This document shows positions 31,674-40,085 of a stretch of DNA of 64,000 bases, one piece after another. Positions within the stretch are counted from its first letter, which is position 1; each line of letters starts with the position of its first letter. The DNA comes from JAAFIP01 sp043774625 (GTDB lineage Bacteria; Pseudomonadota; Gammaproteobacteria; Burkholderiales; Burkholderiaceae_C), in assembly GCA_043774625.1 (NCBI GenBank), contig JAYVTG010000143.1, positions 57,015 through 121,014 on the forward strand. Direction: 5' to 3'. The translations under genes were made by a program, and so were the position numbers. Below the pieces are notes generated by a model. It was given only the letters and a program-made list of their open reading frames with translations, did no database searches and was not told the DNA's origin.

Positions 31674-32482
31674 GATTGGCCCATGCACTTTTGGCAATGC
31701 GTGCAGTCGTAGATCGCGAGACGCGCAACTTTGTACGCCAGCCGGGCCGTTTATTCTCTGCACTGGTTCGTCCATTGCTGTGGTTGCTCGTTTTCGCTGC
31801 GGGCTTTCAAAACGTGTTTGGCGTTGCAATTGCACCGCCTTATGAGACTTATATTCAATACAAGGAATACATCACGCCTGGGCTGTTGGGCATGATCGCC
31901 TTGTTTAACGGCATGCAAAGTTCTCTTGCCATGGTGTATGACCGTGAGATGGGTGTTATGCGCTTGCTACTTACAGCGCCTTTGCCACGGGCATGGATAC
32001 TGCTGTGCAAATTGGTAGCAGGAGGTTTGTTGTCGTTTATGCAAATGCTGGCTTTTATTGCTGTGGCCTACCTGTTTGGCATTGATCTGAATGTTGGACA
32101 CGTGTTTTTGGCATTACCGATTTTCTTGTTGACTGCCTTGATGCTGGCGGCACTTGGTTTGGTTTTGTCGGTCTATGTTAAGCAGTTGGAAAATTTTGCA
32201 GGTACGATGAACTTTGTCATCTTCCCAATGTTTTTCATCAGTACGGCGTTGTATCCGTTGTGGAAACTTGAAGAATCTGGTGCCCAGCTTGTGCACACTT
32301 TGGCACGCTACAACCCCTTTACCCATGCAGTAGAAGCTATTCGCTTTGCACTTTATGGCCAGGTAAACAGCATGGGCTTGGCTGTCACGGCAGCATGCAC
32401 GCTGCTGTTTTTTGCTGTTGCGTTGTGGGGGTATGACCCACAGCGTGGCATGTCGAAACGTCCCGGACCAGGGAAGGCTTAA
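31670..32482 (+). CDS. ABC-2 type permease, PQQ-associated (PedC-like)
   Basis: A 270-residue membrane protein with about six hydrophobic segments (RPLLWLLVFAAGFQNVFG, YITPGLLGMIALFNGMQSS, LPIFLLTALMLAALGLVLSVY, FVIFPMFFISTALYPLW and others), typical of ABC-2 exporters. Start ATG 31670 overlaps the previous stop and follows AGGA; an ATG at 31658 has no ribosome-binding site. It pairs with the ATPase at 28679. It is also the first gene of a tight seven-gene run that continues through apbE, which ties transport to the redox module. Confidence 0.82.
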   Translation: MRLAHALLAMRAVVDRETRNFVRQPGRLFSALVRPLLWLLVFAAGFQNVFGVAIAPPYETYIQYKEYITPGLLGMIALFNGMQSSLAMVYDREMGVMRLLLTAPLPRAWILLCKLVAGGLLSFMQMLAFIAVAYLFGIDLNVGHVFLALPIFLLTALMLAALGLVLSVYVKQLENFAGTMNFVIFPMFFISTALYPLWKLEESGAQLVHTLARYNPFTHAVEAIRFALYGQVNSMGLAVTAACTLLFFAVALWGYDPQRGMSKRPGPGKA

Positions 32483-32485
32483 ACG

Positions 32486-33226
32486 ATGGTGGTATTCTCA
32501 TCTTATTTCTTAAAACGCGAGCCCGCAAAAAAAGGACTTGCCGTTGAGCCACTGTGGTTCGAGTGGTTGGCCTTGGTTGGCATGTTTATTTTTGCGTCAT
32601 GGCTACTGGGAGTGCAGGGTGTCTGGATGCTGTTGCTGCGATCCGATCCTACAGGTATTACCTTTGTTATCTTGATAGTGTTTGCTGTAGCCACGTTGTG
32701 GAGCGGTGCTCGCGCACGTGAGTTAACCAGGCAAAGAGCGCTACTTGAGTTGGCGGCAACTCGCACTTCTTTATCGAATACTGTTGAAACTGATGGATGG
32801 GGAGCTGAGTATTTGGCTGCACTGACTGCCAGTCCGCGCGACCCCAACGCACCCTTGGATCTGTTGATGGAACTCACCCATGCGCCGCATGGTACGGCGT
32901 GGTGGGTTAACGGCATTCAACTCAAATTGGGGCTGCTCGGCAAAGTTATTGGTTTTTCTGTATTGGCGTTACAGATCGGTCAACTTCAAAATTTTGACGC
33001 GTCGCAATCGCAAGACTTGCTGCGCAGTCTCACTAGCGGCTTGGGCGTTGCTTTACTTACCACTATGGTAGGTTTGGTTGGCAATATATTACTTGGCTTG
33101 CAGCTTACGCGGCTGGACAGGTATGCGGACGACTTGGTGGCAAGAGCGCAACGCTATGGACTGCGACAGGCTCCATTAGTTTTGGTGAATGCTGATTTAT
33201 CGTCAGTTTCAGTGAGTCGGGGCTAA
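32486..33226 (+). CDS. ExbB/MotA/TolQ-like ion-channel protein
   Basis: A 246-residue inner-membrane protein with four hydrophobic segments: about 25-51, 57-73, 143-165 and 183-207. The last two resemble the channel helices of ExbB/TolQ/MotA (LGLLGKVIGF and GLGVALLTTMVGLVGNILL). In the first, the position usually holding Thr in GLLGTV-type motifs is Lys153; Thr192-193 of the second helix are present. A cytoplasmic segment (about 75-140) joins the pairs. It starts 3 bases after the permease stop and pairs with the ExbD-like protein 4 bases downstream. It probably conducts H+ or Na+ to drive a periplasmic task. Assignment rests on topology and motif, not a database hit. Confidence 0.68.
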   Translation: MVVFSSYFLKREPAKKGLAVEPLWFEWLALVGMFIFASWLLGVQGVWMLLLRSDPTGITFVILIVFAVATLWSGARARELTRQRALLELAATRTSLSNTVETDGWGAEYLAALTASPRDPNAPLDLLMELTHAPHGTAWWVNGIQLKLGLLGKVIGFSVLALQIGQLQNFDASQSQDLLRSLTSGLGVALLTTMVGLVGNILLGLQLTRLDRYADDLVARAQRYGLRQAPLVLVNADLSSVSVSRG

Positions 33227-33230
33227 GCAC

Positions 33231-33860
33231 ATGCGATCACGTCGACTTTCGCGCGAACCAGAAGTTGACCCCTTCTATGACATGCTTTTCAACATGCTCA
33301 TTGCTTTTGTGTTTTGTTTCATTATCGCCTTGTTGGCCATGAATCCCAAGGCGCTTAAAGCCGGTGACATACCTTCCAAAGCAGAGTACATCATCACTGT
33401 GTCCTGGCCCGACTTTGACCCTAACGATCTGGACGCTTGGGTGCAAGCACCCTCTGGCGATGTGGTGTGGTTTCGCTCGCGCGAGGCCGGATTGATGCAC
33501 CTTGACCGTGATGATCGAGGTATATCCAACGACACTATCTTGGTTAACGGAAAAAAAGTCATCAATCCTATTAACCAAGAGGTAGTAACCATTCGTGGCA
33601 TTGCAGCTGGTGAATACGTTGTCAATGCCCATTACTACGAATCAAAAGATGTTGAATCTACCGAGTTAAAGGCGGGTCAGCCCGTTCAAGCCACAGTGTC
33701 AGTTATCAAAGTTAATCCGCGTGCAGAGGTGGTGTATTACGGCCAACAAACACTGGCCAAGCGCGGTGACGAAGTGACTATGGTGCGCTTTACCATAATG
33801 CCTGATGGCAGCGTAACTAATCTGAACACTGTACCTAAAATTTTAGTGAAGCGACTTTGA
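33231..33860 (+). CDS. ExbD/TolR-like protein with periplasmic beta domain
   Basis: A 209-residue protein with one N-terminal membrane helix. The sequence DPFYDMLFNMLIAFVFCFII aligns with the ExbD/TolR helix (PFIDVMLVLLIIFM), placing Asp17 at the position of the ion-carrying Asp. The remaining ~165 residues are periplasmic and do not resemble the ExbD C-terminal domain as I know it (WVQAPSGDVVWFRSREAG, LMHLDRDDRGISNDT, YVVNAHYYESKDVES). Together with the ExbB-like neighbour it would form an ion-driven stator. No TonB or TolA is present. Confidence 0.65.
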   Translation: MRSRRLSREPEVDPFYDMLFNMLIAFVFCFIIALLAMNPKALKAGDIPSKAEYIITVSWPDFDPNDLDAWVQAPSGDVVWFRSREAGLMHLDRDDRGISNDTILVNGKKVINPINQEVVTIRGIAAGEYVVNAHYYESKDVESTELKAGQPVQATVSVIKVNPRAEVVYYGQQTLAKRGDEVTMVRFTIMPDGSVTNLNTVPKILVKRL

Positions 33861-33861
33861 T

Positions 33862-34371
33862 ATGACCCTTGCTATTATTTTGAGTTATGCCGCTTTGCTT
33901 TTGCTAGTGGCTTTTGCATTGCTCTACTCGCACTGGCCCCGTTGGCTCAAGGCATTGCTGGTGGCAGTGGTAACAGGTTTTTATTTCTACGGCTATGACG
34001 CAGTACACGCGATTTGGGGAATTCCCAGCACCGATGCTTTGCCAGAGCGTTTTGTTATGCTGGCAGCAGTGGTGGAAGAGCCCACACAAAAAACATCGGG
34101 TGCGTTGTATATGTGGGTGAATCCCCTGCACGAAGGTAAAGCTGTACTGCAGCCCAGGGTATACAAATTACCCTACAGCAAAGCGTTACATGAACAGGTG
34201 AACGAGGGCATTAAAAAAGGGCGGGACGGTGTCAGCCAGATGGGTATAGCAGAACCCAAAGTTAAAGTGGGCACGGGCACAGGCAAAGGCACTGGTTTTT
34301 TGCGCCCTGGCAATGACGAGCAAGAAATCAAGATTCGCGATTTACCAGTTCCGCAGCTGCCGGAGAAATGA
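33862..34371 (+). CDS. Unknown two-helix membrane protein of the PQQ operon
   Basis: A 169-residue protein. There are two hydrophobic N-terminal segments (about 3-23 and 28-50, the second rich in aromatics: GFYFYGYDAVHAIWG), then a soluble domain of about 115 residues ending in Gly/Lys/Thr-rich and proline-containing stretches (KVGTGTGKGTGFLRPG, RDLPVPQLPEK). I recognise no family. It starts one base after the ExbD-like stop, and the next gene starts one base after its own stop, so it is made in step with the channel pair and probably belongs to the same complex. Confidence 0.6.
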   Translation: MTLAIILSYAALLLLVAFALLYSHWPRWLKALLVAVVTGFYFYGYDAVHAIWGIPSTDALPERFVMLAAVVEEPTQKTSGALYMWVNPLHEGKAVLQPRVYKLPYSKALHEQVNEGIKKGRDGVSQMGIAEPKVKVGTGTGKGTGFLRPGNDEQEIKIRDLPVPQLPEK

Positions 34372-34372
34372 A

Positions 34373-35086
34373 GTGCAGATAACAGCTGTCTTTATATTAT
34401 TAGTTTTGAGTTTAAGCGCTTGTAGCCATTCGACTAATGACGATGCGCTTTTTCCTCTTGCTGAGGGACGAAGCTGGACCTATCGGGTTGATGCTGTTCC
34501 TGATGACATCAATATCGCTACATCGGTTGAAAGCTTGACCATGCAAAGTAGAAGCGCCGAGTTACTAGATGGCACTGCTGCCATGCGTAGACACAGTGAT
34601 TCGGGTGTCGATTACTGGCTGCGCAGTGACAACACTGGTATTTACAGGGTCGCCAGTAAGGGCCCACTGGACCCAGAGCCAAAGCCCGACAATCCTGTCC
34701 GGTACGTATTGCAAAAGCCGTTTGTTTTAGGTACCAAATGGGAGGCTACTACCACGACATATTTACTTAAACGTCGGAACCAAACACCCCATGAAATTCG
34801 TAATCTAGCGCGTTACGAATCATTCCCAATGCGCTATCACATCGATGGATTGGATGAAACTGTAGAAACACCTGCTGGTACTTTTAAAAGCTGCCTGCGT
34901 GTGCATGGACGGTCTGAAATAAAACTGTATGTTGATGAAAAACTTGACTACCGAGATGTACCGTTGACAACCCGTGAATGGTATTGCCCTGATGTGGGCT
35001 TGGTAAAGTTGGAACGCAGTGAGATGTCGCCGTCTAAATTCATCGTTGGCGGTACTTTAACGTTGGTGTTGAGTGCATGGAACTGA
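34373..35086 (+). CDS. Lipoprotein of unknown function in the PQQ operon
   Basis: A 237-residue protein from GTG 34373, with GGAG at 34362-34365 seven bases upstream. The lipobox LSAC (VLSLSACSHS) predicts a lipid anchor. The mature protein begins FPLAEGRSWTYRVDA and contains VETPAGTFKSCLRVHG and a late REWYCPDVGLVKLERSE, a pattern of small beta-rich secreted proteins that I cannot assign. The last 10 bases overlap the NosR-like gene. Being membrane-anchored next to the ExbB/D-like pair, it could be the load that the stator acts on; this is inference. Confidence 0.65.
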   Translation: MQITAVFILLVLSLSACSHSTNDDALFPLAEGRSWTYRVDAVPDDINIATSVESLTMQSRSAELLDGTAAMRRHSDSGVDYWLRSDNTGIYRVASKGPLDPEPKPDNPVRYVLQKPFVLGTKWEATTTTYLLKRRNQTPHEIRNLARYESFPMRYHIDGLDETVETPAGTFKSCLRVHGRSEIKLYVDEKLDYRDVPLTTREWYCPDVGLVKLERSEMSPSKFIVGGTLTLVLSAWN

Positions 35087-37221
35087 CGCACAAGATAGTT
35101 GCCCGCATATTTATGCTCTTTGCGCTGGTATTTTTGCCAGTACTTGTCCAGGCGGGTGTATTGTTCAAGGCTGATATTGAAAAAATATTCACTCCCGACT
35201 TGGTGGTGGGTGAGAAAAATGTCGATATACCAATTTGGCCTTTATTTTCTAAATCTGATGCAAAACTGGTTCTTCGTGGATATGCATTTGAATCCATAGA
35301 CTTCGAAGCTGTACGAGGCTACGGTGCAAAACCCATCAATATTTTGGTGGCAATCAGCCCCGAGGGCTTATTTATGGATGTACGCTTAATAGGCCACAAA
35401 GAGCCTTTGTTTATGCATCCTCAAGGTAATGCCGTACTCAACGAATTCGCTCAGCAATATAAAGGCTTGACCCTGAATCACAGAATTGACATATTGAGCC
35501 CCAAGGCTAAAACCAGCCGAGACGAGACTTACGCAGTTCTACACGGTGTGACTGCAGGAACTGTCACTGTAAAAGCAATGGATCGCAGCATCATAGAGTC
35601 TGCGTTTACGGTGGCCAAAGCACACTTAAGTACATCAAGCGCAGACCCTGTGAGCGCCAATGCTGATAGCAAAAAGAAAAAAAGTTCCACTAGCCAGCGA
35701 CTGATTGAGCACCATACCACCATGACTTGGGATCAATTGCTAGACAAATCTTTGGTGCAAACCCAGCGTCTGACACGTTCACAAATCGAGCAGTCATTTT
35801 TAGGTACCCGGGCAGAGGGTAATGACAAGCTGGCCGTTGCTGCGCCGCAGGAGATGGCGTTGGAGTTGCATACTGCCTTGGTGAGCATTCCGCAAATTGG
35901 GCGCAACATTTTGGATGAAGAAGGTTGGCGACAACTCAGTTCCAATATGCGCAGTGCGAGCAACGCGATTCTCGTCATTGAAAGTGGGCCTTTGGCAAAA
36001 ATGGCTTATGAAAGCCAACGGGTACAGCAGCCTATCCCCTTCGTGCTCAAGCAAAACGGGCGTGTGCTGACATTGCGGTCAATGGCTTATGCCAATGCGC
36101 TTGCGCTACCTGGTTATTCCACAGAGCAGAATCGAGCACACATTTTGTTGGTAGATAGCACTACGCCACTGGACGTTACACAGCCTTTCGATCTGCGCTT
36201 GCAATTGAGCCGCCGTTTTGGCTCCTTTCCTGGGCAGATTGCTAACGTTGAGTTCCCAGTGACATACCACCTGACTGACACCCAGTCGTTGATAGCAGAT
36301 TCTTACGAGCCTGGATGGGTGGGTAGCTGGCGTCAGCGCACTTGGGAAATTGCAGTACTTTGCTTGGGTTTACTTGTGTTGACTGTGGTCTTATCAAGGC
36401 AAAAATGGATCAGTGTCTCGCAGCAGCGTTTGCAACGCTTTAGAGTTGTCTACTTGCTGTTTGTAGTTGGCTTTATTGGATGGTATGCCCAGGGCCAGTT
36501 AACTATTGTGAACATCACCTCATCTCTTGAAGCGTTGGTAGACGGTGGTGATTTGAGTTTTCTGCTCTCAGACCCGATGACAATCATTCTTTGGGGATTT
36601 GTAATTGCAACACTTTTTGTTTGGGGGCGCGGCACGTTCTGCGGATGGTTGTGTCCCTTTGGTGCCTTGCAAGAGCTGATAAGCTTATTGACGCAGCGGT
36701 TTGGCTTTAAACCTAAACGCTTGCGCGCAGCTTTGGACGGCCAATTAAAACGGGTGAAATATGGCGTTTTGGCTTTCATTGTTGTTAGCGTATTTGCCGC
36801 GCCATCCACGGCTGAAATTGCTGTTGAAATTGAACCCTTCAAAACCGCTATCAGCCTGTACTTTGTGCGGGATTGGCCATATGTGATGTGGGCGCTAGCG
36901 TGTTTGAGTTTGAGTGTGATGGTGTATCGCGGGTACTGTCGGTACATATGCCCTCTAGGTGCCGCGCTTGCAGCTACCAGTTTTTTGCAGCGCTGGGAAT
37001 GGATACCCAGGCGAGCACAATGCGGTACGCCTTGCCAAAGTTGTCGCCATCGCTGTGTGTATCAAGCCATCAAACCTACAGGTAAAGTAGATTACGCTGA
37101 GTGTTTTCAGTGCCTGGATTGCGTGTCTATTTATCAGGACAATCAACGTTGCCTTCCGCTTATTCATGAGCGCAAAGAAGGTGCTCGAGTCATAACGATA
37201 AAACCTTTTGAGGTTATATGA
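35077..37221 (+). CDS. NosR-like FMN-binding / polyferredoxin membrane protein
   Basis: A 714-residue protein. A signal-like N-terminus (residues 1-26) precedes a periplasmic FMN-binding-type domain with GHKEPLFMHPQ, FAQQYKGLTL and a flavinylation-site-like VTAGTVTVKAMDRS near residue 160. The usual S/T-G-A-T motif is altered to T-A-G-T, with the acceptor Thr162 kept. A second periplasmic region follows, then about five or six membrane helices with CGWLCPFG (Cys522-Cys526) and CRYICPLGA, then a C-terminal Cys-rich tail (CGTPCQSCRHRC, then CFQCLDC) for two 4Fe-4S clusters. NosR-type proteins pass electrons from the quinone pool or cytoplasmic donors to the periplasm. The stop overlaps apbE (ATGA), whose product attaches FMN. 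There is no nosZ nearby. Confidence 0.8.
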   Translation: MELTHKIVARIFMLFALVFLPVLVQAGVLFKADIEKIFTPDLVVGEKNVDIPIWPLFSKSDAKLVLRGYAFESIDFEAVRGYGAKPINILVAISPEGLFMDVRLIGHKEPLFMHPQGNAVLNEFAQQYKGLTLNHRIDILSPKAKTSRDETYAVLHGVTAGTVTVKAMDRSIIESAFTVAKAHLSTSSADPVSANADSKKKKSSTSQRLIEHHTTMTWDQLLDKSLVQTQRLTRSQIEQSFLGTRAEGNDKLAVAAPQEMALELHTALVSIPQIGRNILDEEGWRQLSSNMRSASNAILVIESGPLAKMAYESQRVQQPIPFVLKQNGRVLTLRSMAYANALALPGYSTEQNRAHILLVDSTTPLDVTQPFDLRLQLSRRFGSFPGQIANVEFPVTYHLTDTQSLIADSYEPGWVGSWRQRTWEIAVLCLGLLVLTVVLSRQKWISVSQQRLQRFRVVYLLFVVGFIGWYAQGQLTIVNITSSLEALVDGGDLSFLLSDPMTIILWGFVIATLFVWGRGTFCGWLCPFGALQELISLLTQRFGFKPKRLRAALDGQLKRVKYGVLAFIVVSVFAAPSTAEIAVEIEPFKTAISLYFVRDWPYVMWALACLSLSVMVYRGYCRYICPLGAALAATSFLQRWEWIPRRAQCGTPCQSCRHRCVYQAIKPTGKVDYAECFQCLDCVSIYQDNQRCLPLIHERKEGARVITIKPFEVI

Positions 37222-38243
37222 GCAGATCTCAGCGTAGACAGTATTTGCAGCTTGCTTTGGGGGCAGCGGTAGGTGTTACTTTGGCCGGATCTGCGCCCCA
37301 ATTTGCATCTAAAGAAAACACATTAAATTGGCGTGAACGAACCTTGATTGGTTTCGGAACTAGCTTGTGGTTACGTGCAGCACATGCTAATCCAGACCGT
37401 GCTGAAGCTGGTTTGGATGCCGCAGTATGTTCCATACGCCATGTTGAGCGACAGATGAGTTTATTTGACCAAAATAGTGCTTTAAATCTGCTCAATCGCC
37501 AAGCTTACTTGCAAAATCCAGACCCGCATTTGCTGCGCATACTGCAGCTGTCACTGCAAATTGCCAAGCAAAGTGACGGTGCATTTGATGTAACGATGCA
37601 GCCCCTGTGGCTAGAGTGGGCTGCCGCAAAGCGTGAGGATCGCTTGCCCTCGCTCGTAGCCCTTAGTAAAGCCCGTGAGCGAGTTGGTTGGCAAGCGGTG
37701 CGACTTGGCAAAGACAGTATTAGCTTTGCGCGTGAAGGTATGTCGGTTTCGTTGAACGGTATTGCGCAGGGCTATGCCGCCGATCTTGCAAGGCAGAGTC
37801 TGCAGGCCTATGGTATTGAACATGCATTGATCGACACTGGAGAATGGTCCCCTTTAGGGCGCAGTCCACTGGGGCTGGATTGGAGTTTGGCGCTTGAAGC
37901 TCCGCGGCCTGCTAACGTACCGCACGCAGCAGTGTTGGTAAGCGATGGGCGTGCCATTGCAACGTCCTCCGATGTACATACAAGCTTTAGTTCAGACCAT
38001 CGTCACCATCACATCATTGATCCCAGGACAGGTTATTCACCAGTTCAATGGGCATCGGTTACGGTTGTTGCGCCTACTTGTGCGTTAGCCGATGGTTTAA
38101 CGAAAGTTATGTTCATGGCCGATGCTGTGCAAGCTTTGAAACTCGCTCGGTACTGGGGTGTAGATATACTACTGATAGACAAATCTGAGCGGTGGTACGC
38201 GAGCCCTGGAATGCCGCTGCAGTATGAGAGTAGAGTGGTTTAG
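37218..38243 (+). CDS. apbE: FAD:protein FMN transferase (ApbE/NosX family)
   Basis: A 341-residue secreted enzyme that transfers FMN from FAD to a Thr of target proteins. It has a twin-arginine-like or Sec N-terminus (QRRQYLQLALGAAVGVTLAGS). Core blocks are QMSLFDQNSALNLLNR, QSDGAFDVTMQPLWLEW, SVSLNGIAQGYAADL, IDTGEWSPLGRSP and HHHIIDPRTGYSPVQWASVTVVAPTCALADGLT. The gene overlaps the NosR-like gene, its obvious target. It is the last gene of the run that starts at the ABC permease; 136 bases then separate it from the PQQ dehydrogenase. Confidence 0.9.
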   Translation: MSRSQRRQYLQLALGAAVGVTLAGSAPQFASKENTLNWRERTLIGFGTSLWLRAAHANPDRAEAGLDAAVCSIRHVERQMSLFDQNSALNLLNRQAYLQNPDPHLLRILQLSLQIAKQSDGAFDVTMQPLWLEWAAAKREDRLPSLVALSKARERVGWQAVRLGKDSISFAREGMSVSLNGIAQGYAADLARQSLQAYGIEHALIDTGEWSPLGRSPLGLDWSLALEAPRPANVPHAAVLVSDGRAIATSSDVHTSFSSDHRHHHIIDPRTGYSPVQWASVTVVAPTCALADGLTKVMFMADAVQALKLARYWGVDILLIDKSERWYASPGMPLQYESRVV

Positions 38244-38379
38244 GCATTACTGTTTCATTCTGAGAATATCAATCTACTGCTGCCTTTAACTAGGGTTTTT
38301 ACTAGGCATGCTGAAACCTCATAAGCAAACAATTAATGCATGTCTATGCAGGCATATTCAACAATAGGAGACAGTCATT

Positions 38380-40062
38380 ATGAAGTTTCATGTAATACCC
38401 GCCGTTATCGGCCTGTTGTTCGGGCTCACCAGCACAGCAGGAGCTCAAAACTGGCCTGTTTACGGTGGTGACGCGGGAAATACGCGATTTAGTCAATCGA
38501 CACAGATCAACGCCTCTAACGTGAATAAACTCAAGGTGGAATGGGCCTTGCAGCTTGGATCGTTGCGCTCGCAGGAATCTACCCCAATCCTGGTAGGAGA
38601 CACTTTGTATGTCACTTCATCTTTTGGTCCTAAAAATCTTTTTGCCGTTAATGCAAAGACAGGCGAAGTTAAATGGAAATATTCTCCAGAAGTTCCCAAA
38701 GGTATTGACCAGTATGCCTGCTGTGACGTGAACAACCGTGGCGTGGCCTACAACGATGGCAAAATTTTTGTGGGGCGCCTTGATGCCCACGTAGCCGCGC
38801 TGGATGCCAAAACAGGTAAGGAGTTGTGGGTGGCCAAGGTAACCGACTACACGGCTGGTTCGGTTATCACTTCGCCACCCACTTTAATGAAGAATTTGGT
38901 GGTTACTGGTTTTGGTGGTGGCGAGTACGGCGTGCGCGGGGCATTGGTCGCATTCGACCAAGCTACGGGCAAAGAGGTATGGCGCACATACACTGTGCCA
39001 GGTGCTGGCGAAAAAGGTGGTGAAACCTGGAAAGGTGACTCTGGTAAGTACGGCGGCGGTGCGGCATGGCACATTGGTTCCTATGATCCAAAACTTAATC
39101 TGGTGTACTACGGTACGAGTAATCCATCGCCTTGGTCTGCATCAGTACGTGGTAATGACTCCAGCAACATAGGTCAGTACTCCAACCTGTACACCGCCTC
39201 CGTATTGGCCATGAATGCCGACACAGGAAAAATCCAGTGGCATTACCAGTTTACTCCCCATGATGCATGGGACTACGATGGTGTAAACGAACTGGTCTTT
39301 GCTGATCTTCCTGTAGAAGGTAAAAAAACACCAGTGCTGATGCAAGCCAATCGCAATGGTTTCTTTTATGTGCTTGACCGTGCAACAGGTAAGTTGATCT
39401 CTGCCAAACCATTTATTGACGGCGTCAACTGGGCTACGGGTATAGATATGAAAACCGGTGCACCGATTGAGGCTGCCAATAACGTCAAACGCCCGGGTGT
39501 GGGCCGTAAAGCGGTCGATGTTTGCCCAACCCTCACCGGCGGTAAAAACTGGCAACCTATGAGCTATGACCCACAAACCGGTTTGGTTTATATCCCGACT
39601 ATGAACTTGTGTATGGATATGGAAGGTATTGCTTCTGAATATAAGCGGGGCTCTTTTTATCTGGGCGTCAACTTCGATTTGAACAAAGTAGGTCCTGGTG
39701 GCGGTCACATGGGCGGCCTCAAAGCCTGGGATCCAGTTGCTCAAAAGCAAGTGTGGTTCAACAAAGAGCCTTTGCCGTTTTCGGGTGGTGTAATGAGCAC
39801 TGCTGGCGGTGTAGTGTTCCAAGGGGATATCAAGGGTATTTTCCGGGCAGTAGATGCCAAGAGTGGCAAAGAGCTGTGGAAGTTTAATGCCGGTTCTGGC
39901 ATCTCTGCTGCTCCTATGACTTACACACTGGACGGCAAACAGTACGTGGCGGTTGTTTCTGGCCGCATGTTGTCACTGCCCGCCTTCTTCGGTGGCTTGG
40001 GTGAGAAAATGGTGGATGCTAGCCCTGAAGGCGGCACACTGTACGTATTTGCATTGAACTAA
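38380..40062 (+). CDS. PQQ-dependent methanol/ethanol dehydrogenase family protein, XoxF-type metal motif
   Basis: A 560-residue periplasmic quinoprotein. Signal peptide 1-22 (cleavage near GAQ-NWPVY). There is an eight-blade propeller with tryptophan-docking repeats, the vicinal disulfide pair Cys114-Cys115 (QYACCD) and Glu182 in the GGGEYGVRG metal site. The active-site motif is WDYDG with Asp298 as the catalytic residue and Asp300 as the second Asp that marks lanthanide-dependent XoxF/PedH-type enzymes; calcium enzymes usually have Ala, Ser or Thr there. It oxidises an alcohol or aldehyde and hands electrons to a cytochrome c. AGGAG precedes ATG 38380. The following gene supplies a XoxJ-like protein fused to a cytochrome c. 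Exact substrate unknown. Confidence 0.88.
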   Translation: MKFHVIPAVIGLLFGLTSTAGAQNWPVYGGDAGNTRFSQSTQINASNVNKLKVEWALQLGSLRSQESTPILVGDTLYVTSSFGPKNLFAVNAKTGEVKWKYSPEVPKGIDQYACCDVNNRGVAYNDGKIFVGRLDAHVAALDAKTGKELWVAKVTDYTAGSVITSPPTLMKNLVVTGFGGGEYGVRGALVAFDQATGKEVWRTYTVPGAGEKGGETWKGDSGKYGGGAAWHIGSYDPKLNLVYYGTSNPSPWSASVRGNDSSNIGQYSNLYTASVLAMNADTGKIQWHYQFTPHDAWDYDGVNELVFADLPVEGKKTPVLMQANRNGFFYVLDRATGKLISAKPFIDGVNWATGIDMKTGAPIEAANNVKRPGVGRKAVDVCPTLTGGKNWQPMSYDPQTGLVYIPTMNLCMDMEGIASEYKRGSFYLGVNFDLNKVGPGGGHMGGLKAWDPVAQKQVWFNKEPLPFSGGVMSTAGGVVFQGDIKGIFRAVDAKSGKELWKFNAGSGISAAPMTYTLDGKQYVAVVSGRMLSLPAFFGGLGEKMVDASPEGGTLYVFALN

Positions 40063-40085
40063 TAGAAGAGAAGGAAAAATAGATT

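Noticed and set aside
32486..33860. Zorya-type defence system from the MotA/ExbD-like pair
   Set aside because: There is no helicase or nuclease partner, the ExbD-like periplasmic domain lacks a peptidoglycan-binding OmpA-type motif, and the neighbours are redox and transport genes.
35077..38243. Nitrous oxide reduction (nos) locus, because of NosR-like and ApbE/NosX-like genes
   Set aside because: nosZ, nosD, nosF, nosY and nosL are absent, and the genes are embedded in a PQQ dehydrogenase operon.
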